From Streptomyces sp. HmicA12 (GTDB taxonomy: Bacteria; Actinomycetota; Actinomycetes; Streptomycetales; Streptomycetaceae): 64,000 bases of DNA. Numbering within the stretch: the first letter of the stretch is position 1; each line of letters starts with the position of its first letter. The stretch lies in assembly GCF_000373565.1 (NCBI RefSeq), contig NZ_KB891803.1, positions 55,149 through 119,148 of the forward strand, read 5' to 3'. Shown here one piece after another: positions 24,215 through 31,738 of the stretch. The translations under genes were made by a program, and so were the position numbers. Under the pieces are notes generated by a model. That model did no database searches and was not told where the DNA came from. It worked only from the letters and a program-made list of their open reading frames with translations.

Positions 24215-25741
24215 ATGACGACGTCACAGGCAGCAGGATCAGGGGCGGGCGCGGCGGCGGGCAGCACCGTCGACGGAGTGCTGCGGCGCAGCGCGCGCCG
24301 CACCCCGGCGCGCGTCGCCGTCCGCTACGGACCGCGCTCGTGGACGTACGAGGAACTCGACGACGCCGTCTCCCGCGCGGCCGGCGCCCTGCGCGCCCTC
24401 GGCCTCGCGCCCGGAGACCGCGTCGGAGCCTACGGGCACAACTCCGACGCCTATCTCATCGGCTTCCTCGGCTGCGCGCGGGCCGGTCTCGTGCACGTCC
24501 CCGTCAACCAGAACCTCACCGGCGACGACCTGGCCTACATCGTGCGCCAGTCGGGCAGCGGGGTCGTGCTCACCGACCCGGACCTCGCCGGGCGCCTCCC
24601 GGACGACGTCCGTACGGTGGCGCTGCGCGACGCGGACGACTCGCTGCTCGCCCGGCTGCCGGCCACCGCGCCGTACGACGGCGCCCAGCCGGACGCAGCC
24701 GACCTCGTCCAGCTGCTCTACACGTCCGGGACGACCGCCCTGCCGAAGGGCGCCATGATGTCCCACCGTGCCCTCGTCCACGAGTACGTCAGCGCGATCC
24801 ACGCCCTGGACCTGAAGGAGACGGACCGCCCGGTCCACTCGCTGCCGCTCTATCACTCGGCGCAGATGCACGTCTTCCTGCTGCCGTACCTCGCGGTCGG
24901 CGCGACCAGCACCATCCTCGACGCGCCCGCCGCGGACCGGATCTTCGACCTCGTGGAGGCGGGGGAGGCGGACAGTCTCTTCGCGCCGCCGACGGTGTGG
25001 ATCGGCCTGTCGCAGCACCCCGACTTCGCCGCCCGCGACCTGAGCGGTTTGCGCAAGGCCTACTACGGCGCCTCCATCATGCCGGTGCCGGTCCTGGAGC
25101 GGCTGCGCGCCCGGCTGCCCGGACTGGCCTTCTACAACTGCTTCGGACAGAGCGAGATCGGCCCGCTCGCCACCGTCCTCGGCCCCGACGAGCACGAGGG
25201 GCGCATGGACGCGTGCGGGCGGCCCGTCCTGTTCGTCGAGGCGAAGGTCGTCGACGAGGACGGCAAGGACGTACCGGACGGGACGCCCGGGGAGGTCGTC
25301 TACCGCTCGCCTCAGTTGTGCGACGGATACTGGGACAAGCCACAGGAGAGCGAACAGGCCTTCCGGGACGGCTGGTTCAGGTCCGGCGACCTCGCCGTGC
25401 GCGACACCGAGGGCTACTTCACCGTCGTCGACCGCGTGAAGGACGTCATCAACTCCGGTGGCGTGCTGGTCGCTTCACGGCAGGTCGAGGACGCCCTGTA
25501 CACCCATCCCGCGGTCGCGGAGACCGCCGTCATCGGTCTGCCCGACGAGCGCTGGATCGAGGCGGTCACGGCCGTCGTGGTCCGCTCGGCGGAGGTGACG
25601 GAAGCCGAACTCCTCGACCACGCACGGGAGAAGCTCGCTCACTTCAAGGCACCCAAGCGGATCGTCTTCGTGGACGAACTGCCGCGCAACGCCAGCGGGA
25701 AGATCCTCAAGCGTGAGCTGCGGGACCGCTTCACCGAGTGA
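24215..25741 (+). CDS. Fatty acyl-CoA ligase (ANL superfamily)
   Basis: The 508-residue ligase has the P-loop YTSGTTALPKG (169-179), the A5 motif YNCFGQSEIG, a SGDLA hinge and C-terminal NASGKILKRELR with the catalytic lysine. The ATG at 24215 is preceded by AGGATCACGCC, a weak ribosome site. The frame is open far upstream but that part is only the antisense of the acylase leader. Medium- or long-chain fatty acids are the likely substrates, judged by overall resemblance to long-chain fatty-acid ligases. Its head-to-head placement with a secreted acylase suggests capture of freed acyl chains. Confidence 0.9.
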   Translation: MTTSQAAGSGAGAAAGSTVDGVLRRSARRTPARVAVRYGPRSWTYEELDDAVSRAAGALRALGLAPGDRVGAYGHNSDAYLIGFLGCARAGLVHVPVNQNLTGDDLAYIVRQSGSGVVLTDPDLAGRLPDDVRTVALRDADDSLLARLPATAPYDGAQPDAADLVQLLYTSGTTALPKGAMMSHRALVHEYVSAIHALDLKETDRPVHSLPLYHSAQMHVFLLPYLAVGATSTILDAPAADRIFDLVEAGEADSLFAPPTVWIGLSQHPDFAARDLSGLRKAYYGASIMPVPVLERLRARLPGLAFYNCFGQSEIGPLATVLGPDEHEGRMDACGRPVLFVEAKVVDEDGKDVPDGTPGEVVYRSPQLCDGYWDKPQESEQAFRDGWFRSGDLAVRDTEGYFTVVDRVKDVINSGGVLVASRQVEDALYTHPAVAETAVIGLPDERWIEAVTAVVVRSAEVTEAELLDHAREKLAHFKAPKRIVFVDELPRNASGKILKRELRDRFTE

Positions 25742-25792
25742 GGGGGACCCCGCGGCGCTTTTACGTTCATTGAGTTCCCCGACCTGGACGTA

Positions 25793-25820
25793 TTGCCGGG
25801 CCGTGCGCGGGCGTTAGTGT
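25793..25820 (+). promoter_or_regulatory. Possible promoter of the esterase gene
   Basis: TTGCCG (25793-25798) and TAGTGT (25815-25820) are 16 bp apart, a fair sigma-70-type pair, leaving a leader of about 125 bases before the ATG at 25952. Confidence 0.35.
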
Positions 25821-25951
25821 CCCCGCCGTCGGGCCGGCCGCGGACGGCGCACAGCCGCCGCGGGGCCCTTCCATGCCCAGCCACGTGAACCGGCCCGGCG
25901 CGCCCGAGCGCCGCGCGCCCGGGCCGATGCACGCCGTCCGAAGGGGAACTC

Positions 25952-26911
25952 ATGAGCCCGTCGCAGCACGCACGTACCGCCGCCACCGTGGGTGTTCTGC
26001 TCGCCGCCGCCCTGTCCGCGACTCCGGCTGACGCCCAGGACCACACCTCCCGCGGGTCTTCCGCGTCCGTCGGATCCGGCGGGTGCGGCACGCCCACCGA
26101 CCTCACCCCGGGCGCGTCCACCCCGCGGACCCTCACCGTCGACGGCGCGGACCGCGCCTACCTGGTGCATCTGCCGGCCTCCTACGACCCCGACCGGCCG
26201 CTCCCGCTCGTGCTCTCCTTCCACGGCCACGGCCGCACCTCCGACTACCAGGAACGTCTCACCGGCATGAACGCGCTCGACGCCATCGTGGTCTACCCGC
26301 AGGGCGTCACCGGCACCGACGGCAAGAGCGCGTGGGAGGGGGCGCCGTACTCGGCGGAGGGCGTCGACGACATCGCGTTCACCAAGGCGCTGATCGACGA
26401 CGCCGAGCGGCAGCTGTGCGTGAACACACGCCGTGTCTTCGCCTCCGGCAAGTCCAACGGCGGCGGCTTCGCGGCCGTTGTCGCCTGCCGCCTCGCCGAC
26501 CGGGTCGCCGCGACCGCGATCGTCTCCGGCGCCTTCTACCCGCAGAGCGGCGTGTGCGACCCCGAGCGGCCCGTCCCCGTCCTGGACTTCCACGGGCAGG
26601 CCGACACCACCATTCCCTACGACGGAAACCCGGAGAAGGGCTTGCCCGCCCTGCCCGACTGGCTGGCGGGCTGGGCCGAACGCGACGGCTGCGCCGTGCG
26701 GCCGCGCGAGTCCCAGGTCGAGGACAACGTCGTACGGCAACGCTGGACGTCCTGCGACGACGGCTCCGACGTCGAGCACTACCGGATCACGGACGGCGGC
26801 CACTTCTGGCCCTCGACCCAGCCGAACGAGGACTCGGTGACCCCGACGACGATCGACGCGACCCCGCTGATCCGGAAGTTCTTCACGAAGCACCCGCTGC
26901 CGGTGAAGTGA
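25952..26911 (+). CDS. Secreted poly(3-hydroxybutyrate) depolymerase/feruloyl-esterase-like hydrolase (LpqC type)
   Basis: The 319-residue alpha/beta hydrolase has a Sec leader ending near PADAQ. The motif GKSNGG carries Ser168, with Asp218 (HGQADTTIPY) and His284 (DGGHFWPS) completing the triad; HGHGR forms the oxyanion region. Cysteines near 45, 156, 179, 202, 247 and 268 suggest disulfides, fitting an extracellular enzyme. The family includes short-chain PHB depolymerases, feruloyl and acetylxylan esterases (CE1), so the substrate is open. An AGGGGA site precedes the ATG. Its stop overlaps, as GTGA, a remnant of a type-B carboxylesterase. Confidence 0.85.
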   Translation: MSPSQHARTAATVGVLLAAALSATPADAQDHTSRGSSASVGSGGCGTPTDLTPGASTPRTLTVDGADRAYLVHLPASYDPDRPLPLVLSFHGHGRTSDYQERLTGMNALDAIVVYPQGVTGTDGKSAWEGAPYSAEGVDDIAFTKALIDDAERQLCVNTRRVFASGKSNGGGFAAVVACRLADRVAATAIVSGAFYPQSGVCDPERPVPVLDFHGQADTTIPYDGNPEKGLPALPDWLAGWAERDGCAVRPRESQVEDNVVRQRWTSCDDGSDVEHYRITDGGHFWPSTQPNEDSVTPTTIDATPLIRKFFTKHPLPVK

Positions 26912-27270
26912 CGTCCCCCGACGGACCGCCGCCTCGGCCGCGGGCGGCCGCCCGGCCCGCCGACTACGACTACGGCGCGGCGCACGCCTACGAACTCCCG
27001 TACCTCTTCCCCCGCCTGACCGACGCCGACGGCATCCCGTACGCACGACAAATGACGTCGGCGCAGCGGAAGTCGGCGCACACGATACGTGCCGCGTGGG
27101 GCGACTTCCTGCCCGCCCGGACCGGCAGGACGTCGTGGCGTCCCCTGAACAACTCCGACAGCTGTCTCGCCCTGCGCCCGGGCGCGTCGCGCGCCGAACC
27201 CGTCAGCACCTACCACCGTGCCCACCACTGCGACCTGTGGGACAGGCTGTGGGACAGGATCCTGCCCTGA
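26908..27270 (+). pseudogene. C-terminal remnant of a type-B carboxylesterase (COesterase)
   Basis: The frame reads as the last hundred or so residues of PnbA-like carboxylesterases. It has YGAAHAYELPYLF with the position of the catalytic histidine, then TIRAAWGDFLPARTG and the closing HHCDLWD-W segment. The expected 350-400 N-terminal residues with the nucleophile elbow are absent; that space holds the unrelated PHB-depolymerase-like gene in another frame. A GTG overlapping the upstream stop could still allow a 120-residue product, but it could not be an active esterase. Best read as a deletion remnant. Confidence 0.7.
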
Positions 27271-27287
27271 CAGGGGCGTGGCCCGGC

Positions 27288-28601
27288 TCAACCGCCGGGC
27301 CGCAGGTCCTCGATCCGCTTGATCTTTCCCACCGACCGCTTCAGGGACTCGGGGTCGACGATCTCGACCCCCACCGTCACGCCGACCCCGTCCTTCATCG
27401 CCGCCGTGATGGAGCGGGCCGCATCGGCCCGCTCCTGCGGCGTCGCGTCCGGCCGGGCCTCCGCGCGCACCGTCAGCGCGTCCATCCGGCCCTCGCGCGT
27501 CAGCCGCAGCTGGAAGTGCGGGGCCACGCCGGGCGTGCGCAGCACGATCTCCTCGACCTGGGTGGGGAAGAGGTTCACCCCGCGCAGGATCACCATGTCG
27601 TCGCTGCGCCCGGTGATCTTCTCCATCCGGCGGAACCCCGGCCGCGCCGTCCCCGGCAGCAGCCGCGTCAAGTCCCGTGTCCGGTAACGGATCACGGGCA
27701 TCGCCTGCTTGGTGAGCGAGGTGAACACCAGCTCCCCGGGCTCCCCGTCCGGCAGCACCTCACCGGTCACCGGATCGACGACCTCGGGGAGGAAGTGGTC
27801 CTCCCAGATGTGCAGCCCGTCCTTCGTCTCGACGCACTCCTGGGCCACGCCGGGGCCCATGACCTCCGACAGGCCGTAGATGTCGACCGCGTCGATCGCG
27901 CACCGCTCCTCGATCTCCCGCCGCATCTCCTCCGTCCACGGCTCGGCACCGAAGACGCCCACCTTCAGCGATGTCGTACGAGGATCCACGCCCTGTCGCT
28001 CGAACTCGTCGAGCAGCGTCAGCATGTACGACGGCGTCACCATGATGATCTCGGGCCCGAGGTCCTGGATCAGCCGCACCTGGCGCGCGGTCATGCCGCC
28101 GGACGCCGGGATGACGGTGCAGCCCAGCCGCTCCGCGCCGTAGTGCGCGCCGAGCCCGCCCGTGAACAGGCCGTACCCGTACGCCACATGGACCTTGTGC
28201 CCGGGCCGCGCCCCCGCCGCGCGGAGCGCCCGCGCCACCAGATCCGCCCACGTCGACACGTCGTCCTCGGTGTACCCGACGACGGTGGGCGTCCCCGTCG
28301 TACCGCTCGACGCGTGCAGCCGCCGTACGTCCGCCTGGTCCACGGCGAACATCCCGAAGGGGTAGTTGTCCCGCAGGTCGGCCTTGGTCGTGAACGGGAA
28401 CCGGGCCAGATCGGCGAGCTCCTTGCAGTCCTCGGGCCGCACCCCCGCCTTGTCGAACGCGTCCCGGTAGAACGGCACCCGCTCGTACACCCGGCCCAGC
28501 GTCGCGCGCAGCCTCTCCAGCTGCAGCGCCCGCACCTCCGCCACGCCGAGCCGCTCGCCCGCGTCCCACCCGTCGTCCGCCGTGGACGTCCCTGTCGTCA
28601 T
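27288..28601 (-). CDS. paaK: Phenylacetate-CoA ligase
   Basis: The 437-residue protein is a typical PaaK: short ANL ligase, QLERLRATLGRVYERVPFYR start, SSGTTGTP P-loop (98-105), YGLSEVMGPGVAQEC A5 motif, RGVNLFPTQVEE and the closing SVGKIKRIEDLR with the catalytic lysine. It activates phenylacetate or a related aryl-acetate to the CoA ester. No paaABCDE epoxidase genes are in the window, so it is an orphan here. The ATG at 28601 has GGGAG 9 bases upstream; a GTG at 28610 would add three residues. A palindrome of the PaaR type lies 23 bp before the start. Confidence 0.92.
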   Translation of the reverse strand: MTTGTSTADDGWDAGERLGVAEVRALQLERLRATLGRVYERVPFYRDAFDKAGVRPEDCKELADLARFPFTTKADLRDNYPFGMFAVDQADVRRLHASSGTTGTPTVVGYTEDDVSTWADLVARALRAAGARPGHKVHVAYGYGLFTGGLGAHYGAERLGCTVIPASGGMTARQVRLIQDLGPEIIMVTPSYMLTLLDEFERQGVDPRTTSLKVGVFGAEPWTEEMRREIEERCAIDAVDIYGLSEVMGPGVAQECVETKDGLHIWEDHFLPEVVDPVTGEVLPDGEPGELVFTSLTKQAMPVIRYRTRDLTRLLPGTARPGFRRMEKITGRSDDMVILRGVNLFPTQVEEIVLRTPGVAPHFQLRLTREGRMDALTVRAEARPDATPQERADAARSITAAMKDGVGVTVGVEIVDPESLKRSVGKIKRIEDLRPGG

Positions 28602-28623
28602 CGACCGCACTCCCGAAGTCCCG

Positions 28624-28637
28624 ACCGATCATTCGGT
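28624..28637. promoter_or_regulatory. ACCGA-TCAT-TCGGT palindrome before paaK (PaaR/TetR-like operator)
   Basis: The 14-bp palindrome has 5-bp perfect arms and stands just upstream of the paaK ribosome site. Actinobacterial PaaR repressors bind ACCG..CGGT-type palindromes before paa genes, so this is a likely effector-controlled site. No paaR gene is visible nearby. Confidence 0.55.
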
Positions 28638-28754
28638 TGACCTGCTGGTCGTCAGTAATTCAAGCGCGGGGCGCCGCCGTCAAGACGTGCGACGCCACGA
28701 GGATCGGTTGCCCCGCCGATGTGTACCGGCCGGATCCCGGGGCACTCGCTCCAC

Positions 28755-28792
28755 AGAGCCCCGCCGTGCATCCCCCGTCGCGGCGGGGCTCT
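28755..28792. terminator. Stable hairpin (12-bp perfect stem) in the 28602-28901 gap
   Basis: AGAGCCCCGCCG at 28755-28766 pairs exactly with 28781-28792 across a 14-bp loop. It is the only strong structure in the 300-bp gap between paaK and a small membrane-protein frame. It lies upstream, not downstream, of both, so it may end antisense or read-through transcription, or belong to an unknown small RNA. Confidence 0.45.
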
Positions 28793-28901
28793 CAGCGCCG
28801 TGACGCGTGCCAGGGTGTGCGGGAATGCCGATCACGGCCCGAGGGCCTGCCCTTGTGTGCGGGAGCGTCGTCGAGTGTGAGTTTGGGGGTAGTCGGGCGG
28901 T

Positions 28902-29084
28902 ATGAGATGCGTGGAGACGACTGGGGTCTGGCTCGTCGTGGGCCTCTTCTGGGGCCTGCTGGTGTGGGCGGTGACCGACTTGTCGTGGCCGGTGACGTTG
29001 GGCTCGGGCGGGGCGTGGGGCATGGTGTCGGGGCTGCTCTTCTGCGCGTGGCTGAGGCCCCGGATCCGAGCCGAACGTCGGTGA
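28902..29084 (+). CDS. Possible small two-span membrane protein (60 aa)
   Basis: The frame gives two hydrophobic segments (VWLVVGLFWGLLVWAV and GGAWGMVSGLLFCAWL) and a positively charged end (RPRIRAERR), as in small actinobacterial membrane proteins. The ribosome site is weak (TTGGGGG about 12 bases upstream). The hydrophobic pattern is more even than expected by chance, but no family was recognised. Confidence 0.45.
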   Translation: MRCVETTGVWLVVGLFWGLLVWAVTDLSWPVTLGSGGAWGMVSGLLFCAWLRPRIRAERR

Positions 29085-29115
29085 AGGGCGCGCTGCCCGG
29101 CCGGGGCCGCGTAGC

Positions 29116-29163
29116 GGCACGGACAGGCACGGACAGGCACGGACAGGCACGGACAGGCACGGA
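29116..29163. repeat. 10-bp tandem repeat, about 4.8 copies
   Basis: The unit GGCACGGACA is repeated exactly four times from 29116 to 29155 with a partial fifth copy to 29163. It lies between the small membrane-protein frame and the acetyltransferase. A 10-bp period matches one helical turn, and the copy number may vary between strains. Confidence 0.9.
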
Positions 29164-29265
29164 GCGCGGCGTCGGTGACTCGGCCGTACGAGTGACTGCC
29201 GCGGGCGTGGCGGCGCGCCGACTCCGGCTCGTCGGTGCGCTGCCCGTCACCCGCGGACGGGTCGT

Positions 29266-30063
29266 TCAGCTACGGGAGTCCGCACCGGCCGCCGGCAGTA
29301 CGTACGGGGTGGTCGTCCCCAGCGCCTCGAACCCGAGCCGCTGCAGGATGGGCCGGCTGTACTCGGTCGCGTCGACCTGGACGTACGAGAATCCCCGCTC
29401 GGCCGCGATCCGCGCCCGGAACGCCACGAGCGCCCGGTAGATCCCGCGGCCACGCCACTCGGGCACGGTGCCGCCGCCCCACAGGCTCGCGAAGTCCGTC
29501 CCCGGGTTCAGTTCGAGACGGGCGGCGCTGACCGGCTCGTCCCCGTGCAGGGCGATCACGGCGGGCACGGTGCCGGGGTCATGGGCGAGTTGCTGGCGCA
29601 CCTGATGACCGATGACCGTGCGGTCGTTGTCGAAGGCCCGCTCGTGCACGTCCTCCATCAGCGCGATGTGCGCCTCCTCGGTGACGGGCAGCAGCCGGAT
29701 GCCCACCGGCGGCGCGCTGTCCAGGGGCAGCCGGGCCGTCTCGGCCACGAGCAGCGTCTCCGGATCCTCGGCGACGAACCCGGCGGCGACGAGTCGTGCG
29801 GGCAGGTCGGCCGGAAGGTCGTGGGAGTACGTCTTCCACTCGGCCTCGACGCCCAACTCCCGGAAGAGCCGCACCTGTTCGGCGATGGCCGCGTCCGCGG
29901 TGTGCTCGTCGAGGCCCGACCACAGGACGGCGTTCCAGCCGCCCGGGGGTCCGACGTGCCGCACCACACCGCCGACCCGCTCGACCCGGGCCCCCGGTTC
30001 CTCGGGCCCCGCCTCCAGCCGCATCTGCCGGTCGAACAGGGCCAGTACCTTCTCGTGATCCAT
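29266..30063 (-). CDS. GNAT-family N-acetyltransferase
   Basis: The 265-residue protein has a C-terminal GNAT domain with acetyl-CoA motif A (VPEWRGRGIYRALVAF, the RGRGIY core) near residue 205 and motif B (YVQVDATEYSRPILQRLGF). The N-terminal half (about 120 residues) is a divergent second GNAT-like lobe, as in several tandem-GNAT proteins. The substrate cannot be predicted. It is divergent from a methyltransferase gene, with 53 bp between the starts. The ribosome site is weak. Confidence 0.85.
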   Translation of the reverse strand: MDHEKVLALFDRQMRLEAGPEEPGARVERVGGVVRHVGPPGGWNAVLWSGLDEHTADAAIAEQVRLFRELGVEAEWKTYSHDLPADLPARLVAAGFVAEDPETLLVAETARLPLDSAPPVGIRLLPVTEEAHIALMEDVHERAFDNDRTVIGHQVRQQLAHDPGTVPAVIALHGDEPVSAARLELNPGTDFASLWGGGTVPEWRGRGIYRALVAFRARIAAERGFSYVQVDATEYSRPILQRLGFEALGTTTPYVLPAAGADSRS

Positions 30064-30116
30064 GCGGTCACTTCAGCAGCGGCCCCCGGCCTCGGCAACC
30101 GAATTAGGGTGTGGGC

Positions 30117-30914
30117 ATGTCCTCGTCCTCCGTGCGCCGCTTCTACGACGAGCTCACCGCCGACTATCACCGCATCTTCCCGGACTGGGACGTGAGCATC
30201 GCCCGCCAGGCCACCACGTTCGACACCCTGCTCGGCGCACATCTCGGCCCCGGCCCGCATCGCGTCCTCGACTGCGCCTGCGGTATCGGCACCCAGGCGA
30301 TCGGCCTGGCGCTGCGCGGTCACGACGTCACCGGCACGGACCTGAGCCCGCGCGCCGTGGCCCGCGCGCAGACGGAGGCGGCGACACGCGGCGCACGGAT
30401 CACCGCGGCGGTCGCCGACATGCGCCGACTGCCCCTGCGTCCCGGCGCCTTCGACGCGGTGCTCTGCGCCGACAACGCCCTCCCGCACCTGCTGACCGGT
30501 GACGACGTCGCCGCTGCCCTCGCCGCCGTGCACCGCGTCCTGTGCGACGACGGCCTGCTGGTCCTCACGGTGCGGGACTACGCCGACATCCGCCGCACCC
30601 GCCCCACCTCGACGTCGCCCCAGCTGTCGACCACCGCCGACGGCGGCACGACGATCACCTTCCAGCTCTGGCGCTGGCACGACGACGGCGAACGCTACGA
30701 CCTGCGCCACTTCCAGCTGATCCCCGACGGGCACGACGGACGCGATGGCAGTGACGGAACCGGCTGGCGCGTCCACGAGCGCGTCACCACCTGCTGGGCC
30801 CTGACCACGGCGCAGCTGACCGACTTCGCGACGGCCGCCGGGTTCACCGACGTCACCTGGCACACACCGCAGGAGACCGGCTTCTACCAGCCGGTCCTCA
30901 CGGCCCGCCGCTGA
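30117..30914 (+). CDS. Class I SAM-dependent methyltransferase
   Basis: The 265-residue protein has SAM motif I (VLDCACGIGTQAIGLA), an acidic end of strand 2 (GTDLSP), DMRRLPLRPGAFDAVLCADNALPHL and LLVLTVRDY. It most resembles small-molecule methyltransferases. A GTG at 30111 is an alternative start. A -10-like TAGGGT at 30105-30110 lies only 7 bp before the ATG and no Shine-Dalgarno is seen, so the message may be leaderless. The gene lies 83 bp before a second methyltransferase. Confidence 0.85.
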   Translation: MSSSSVRRFYDELTADYHRIFPDWDVSIARQATTFDTLLGAHLGPGPHRVLDCACGIGTQAIGLALRGHDVTGTDLSPRAVARAQTEAATRGARITAAVADMRRLPLRPGAFDAVLCADNALPHLLTGDDVAAALAAVHRVLCDDGLLVLTVRDYADIRRTRPTSTSPQLSTTADGGTTITFQLWRWHDDGERYDLRHFQLIPDGHDGRDGSDGTGWRVHERVTTCWALTTAQLTDFATAAGFTDVTWHTPQETGFYQPVLTARR

Positions 30915-30997
30915 CGAGCCGGCCGGGCCCCCACCTCCGCCGCCCCCGTCCGCGCCGAACTCCCCGCGGTGGCGGCCGGGGCGGGCAGGATGCGTGG

Positions 30998-31693
30998 ATG
31001 AACGCCGACACCGCGTACCACGGCAAGAAGGGCGAGCACTTCGCCGTCGCCTCCGCCGATCACGTGTACAACGCCCACACCGACCGCCCCGCCATGCTGC
31101 GGCTGGCCGGTGACGTGACCGGCCTGAGCGTCCTGGATCTGGGCTGCGGGGCAGGGCACTACGCCGTCGAACTCGCGGAGCGCGGCGCCGGCCGCATCGT
31201 CGGTGTCGACGGCAGCGAGAGCATGCTGGGCATCGCGCGGGAACGGCTCGGCGACCGGGCCGAACTGCACCTGCACGACTTGGAGGAGCCCCTGGACTTC
31301 CTGCCGGACGCGTCGTTCGACCTGGCGTTGATGGCACTCGTCTACCACCACGTCGACGCGCGCGAGCAGTTGCTCGCCGGGATCCGCAGGGCGCTGCGTC
31401 CGGGCGGCGCCCTGCTCGTCTCCACCACTCATCCGACCGCCGACTGGCAGTACTTCGAAGGCTCGTACCACGCGCACGACCGGGTGGAGTTCCCCATCGG
31501 TGACGGCCACACCATCACCTACTGGCGGATGTCGCTGGAGCAGTTCATCGGCGAACTCCTGGGTGCCGGATTCGTCCTGGAGGAGCTGGCCGAACCCCGC
31601 TCCACGGAGGCGGGGCGGCAGGTCGACGCGCGCCGGTACGAGAAGACCCACAACCGCCCGACGTTCCTGGCGGTCAGGCTGCGGCGGCCCTGA
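30998..31693 (+). CDS. Class I SAM-dependent methyltransferase (UbiE/type-11 like)
   Basis: The 231-residue protein has motif I VLDLGCGAGHYAVELAERG, GVDGSESML, then FDLALMALVYHHVD and a GGALLVSTTHP motif. It is shorter than the neighbour upstream and not a close copy. The acceptor substrate is unknown; methyltransferases of this type act on quinones, small metabolites or lipids. AGGA lies 8 bases before the ATG. It converges on the acyl-CoA-synthetase gene with 45 bp between stops. Confidence 0.87.
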   Translation: MNADTAYHGKKGEHFAVASADHVYNAHTDRPAMLRLAGDVTGLSVLDLGCGAGHYAVELAERGAGRIVGVDGSESMLGIARERLGDRAELHLHDLEEPLDFLPDASFDLALMALVYHHVDAREQLLAGIRRALRPGGALLVSTTHPTADWQYFEGSYHAHDRVEFPIGDGHTITYWRMSLEQFIGELLGAGFVLEELAEPRSTEAGRQVDARRYEKTHNRPTFLAVRLRRP

Positions 31694-31738
31694 GGCGAGC
31701 CGACGGAGGGGGCCGTCGGCCCGCCGGGCCGTCCTCCG

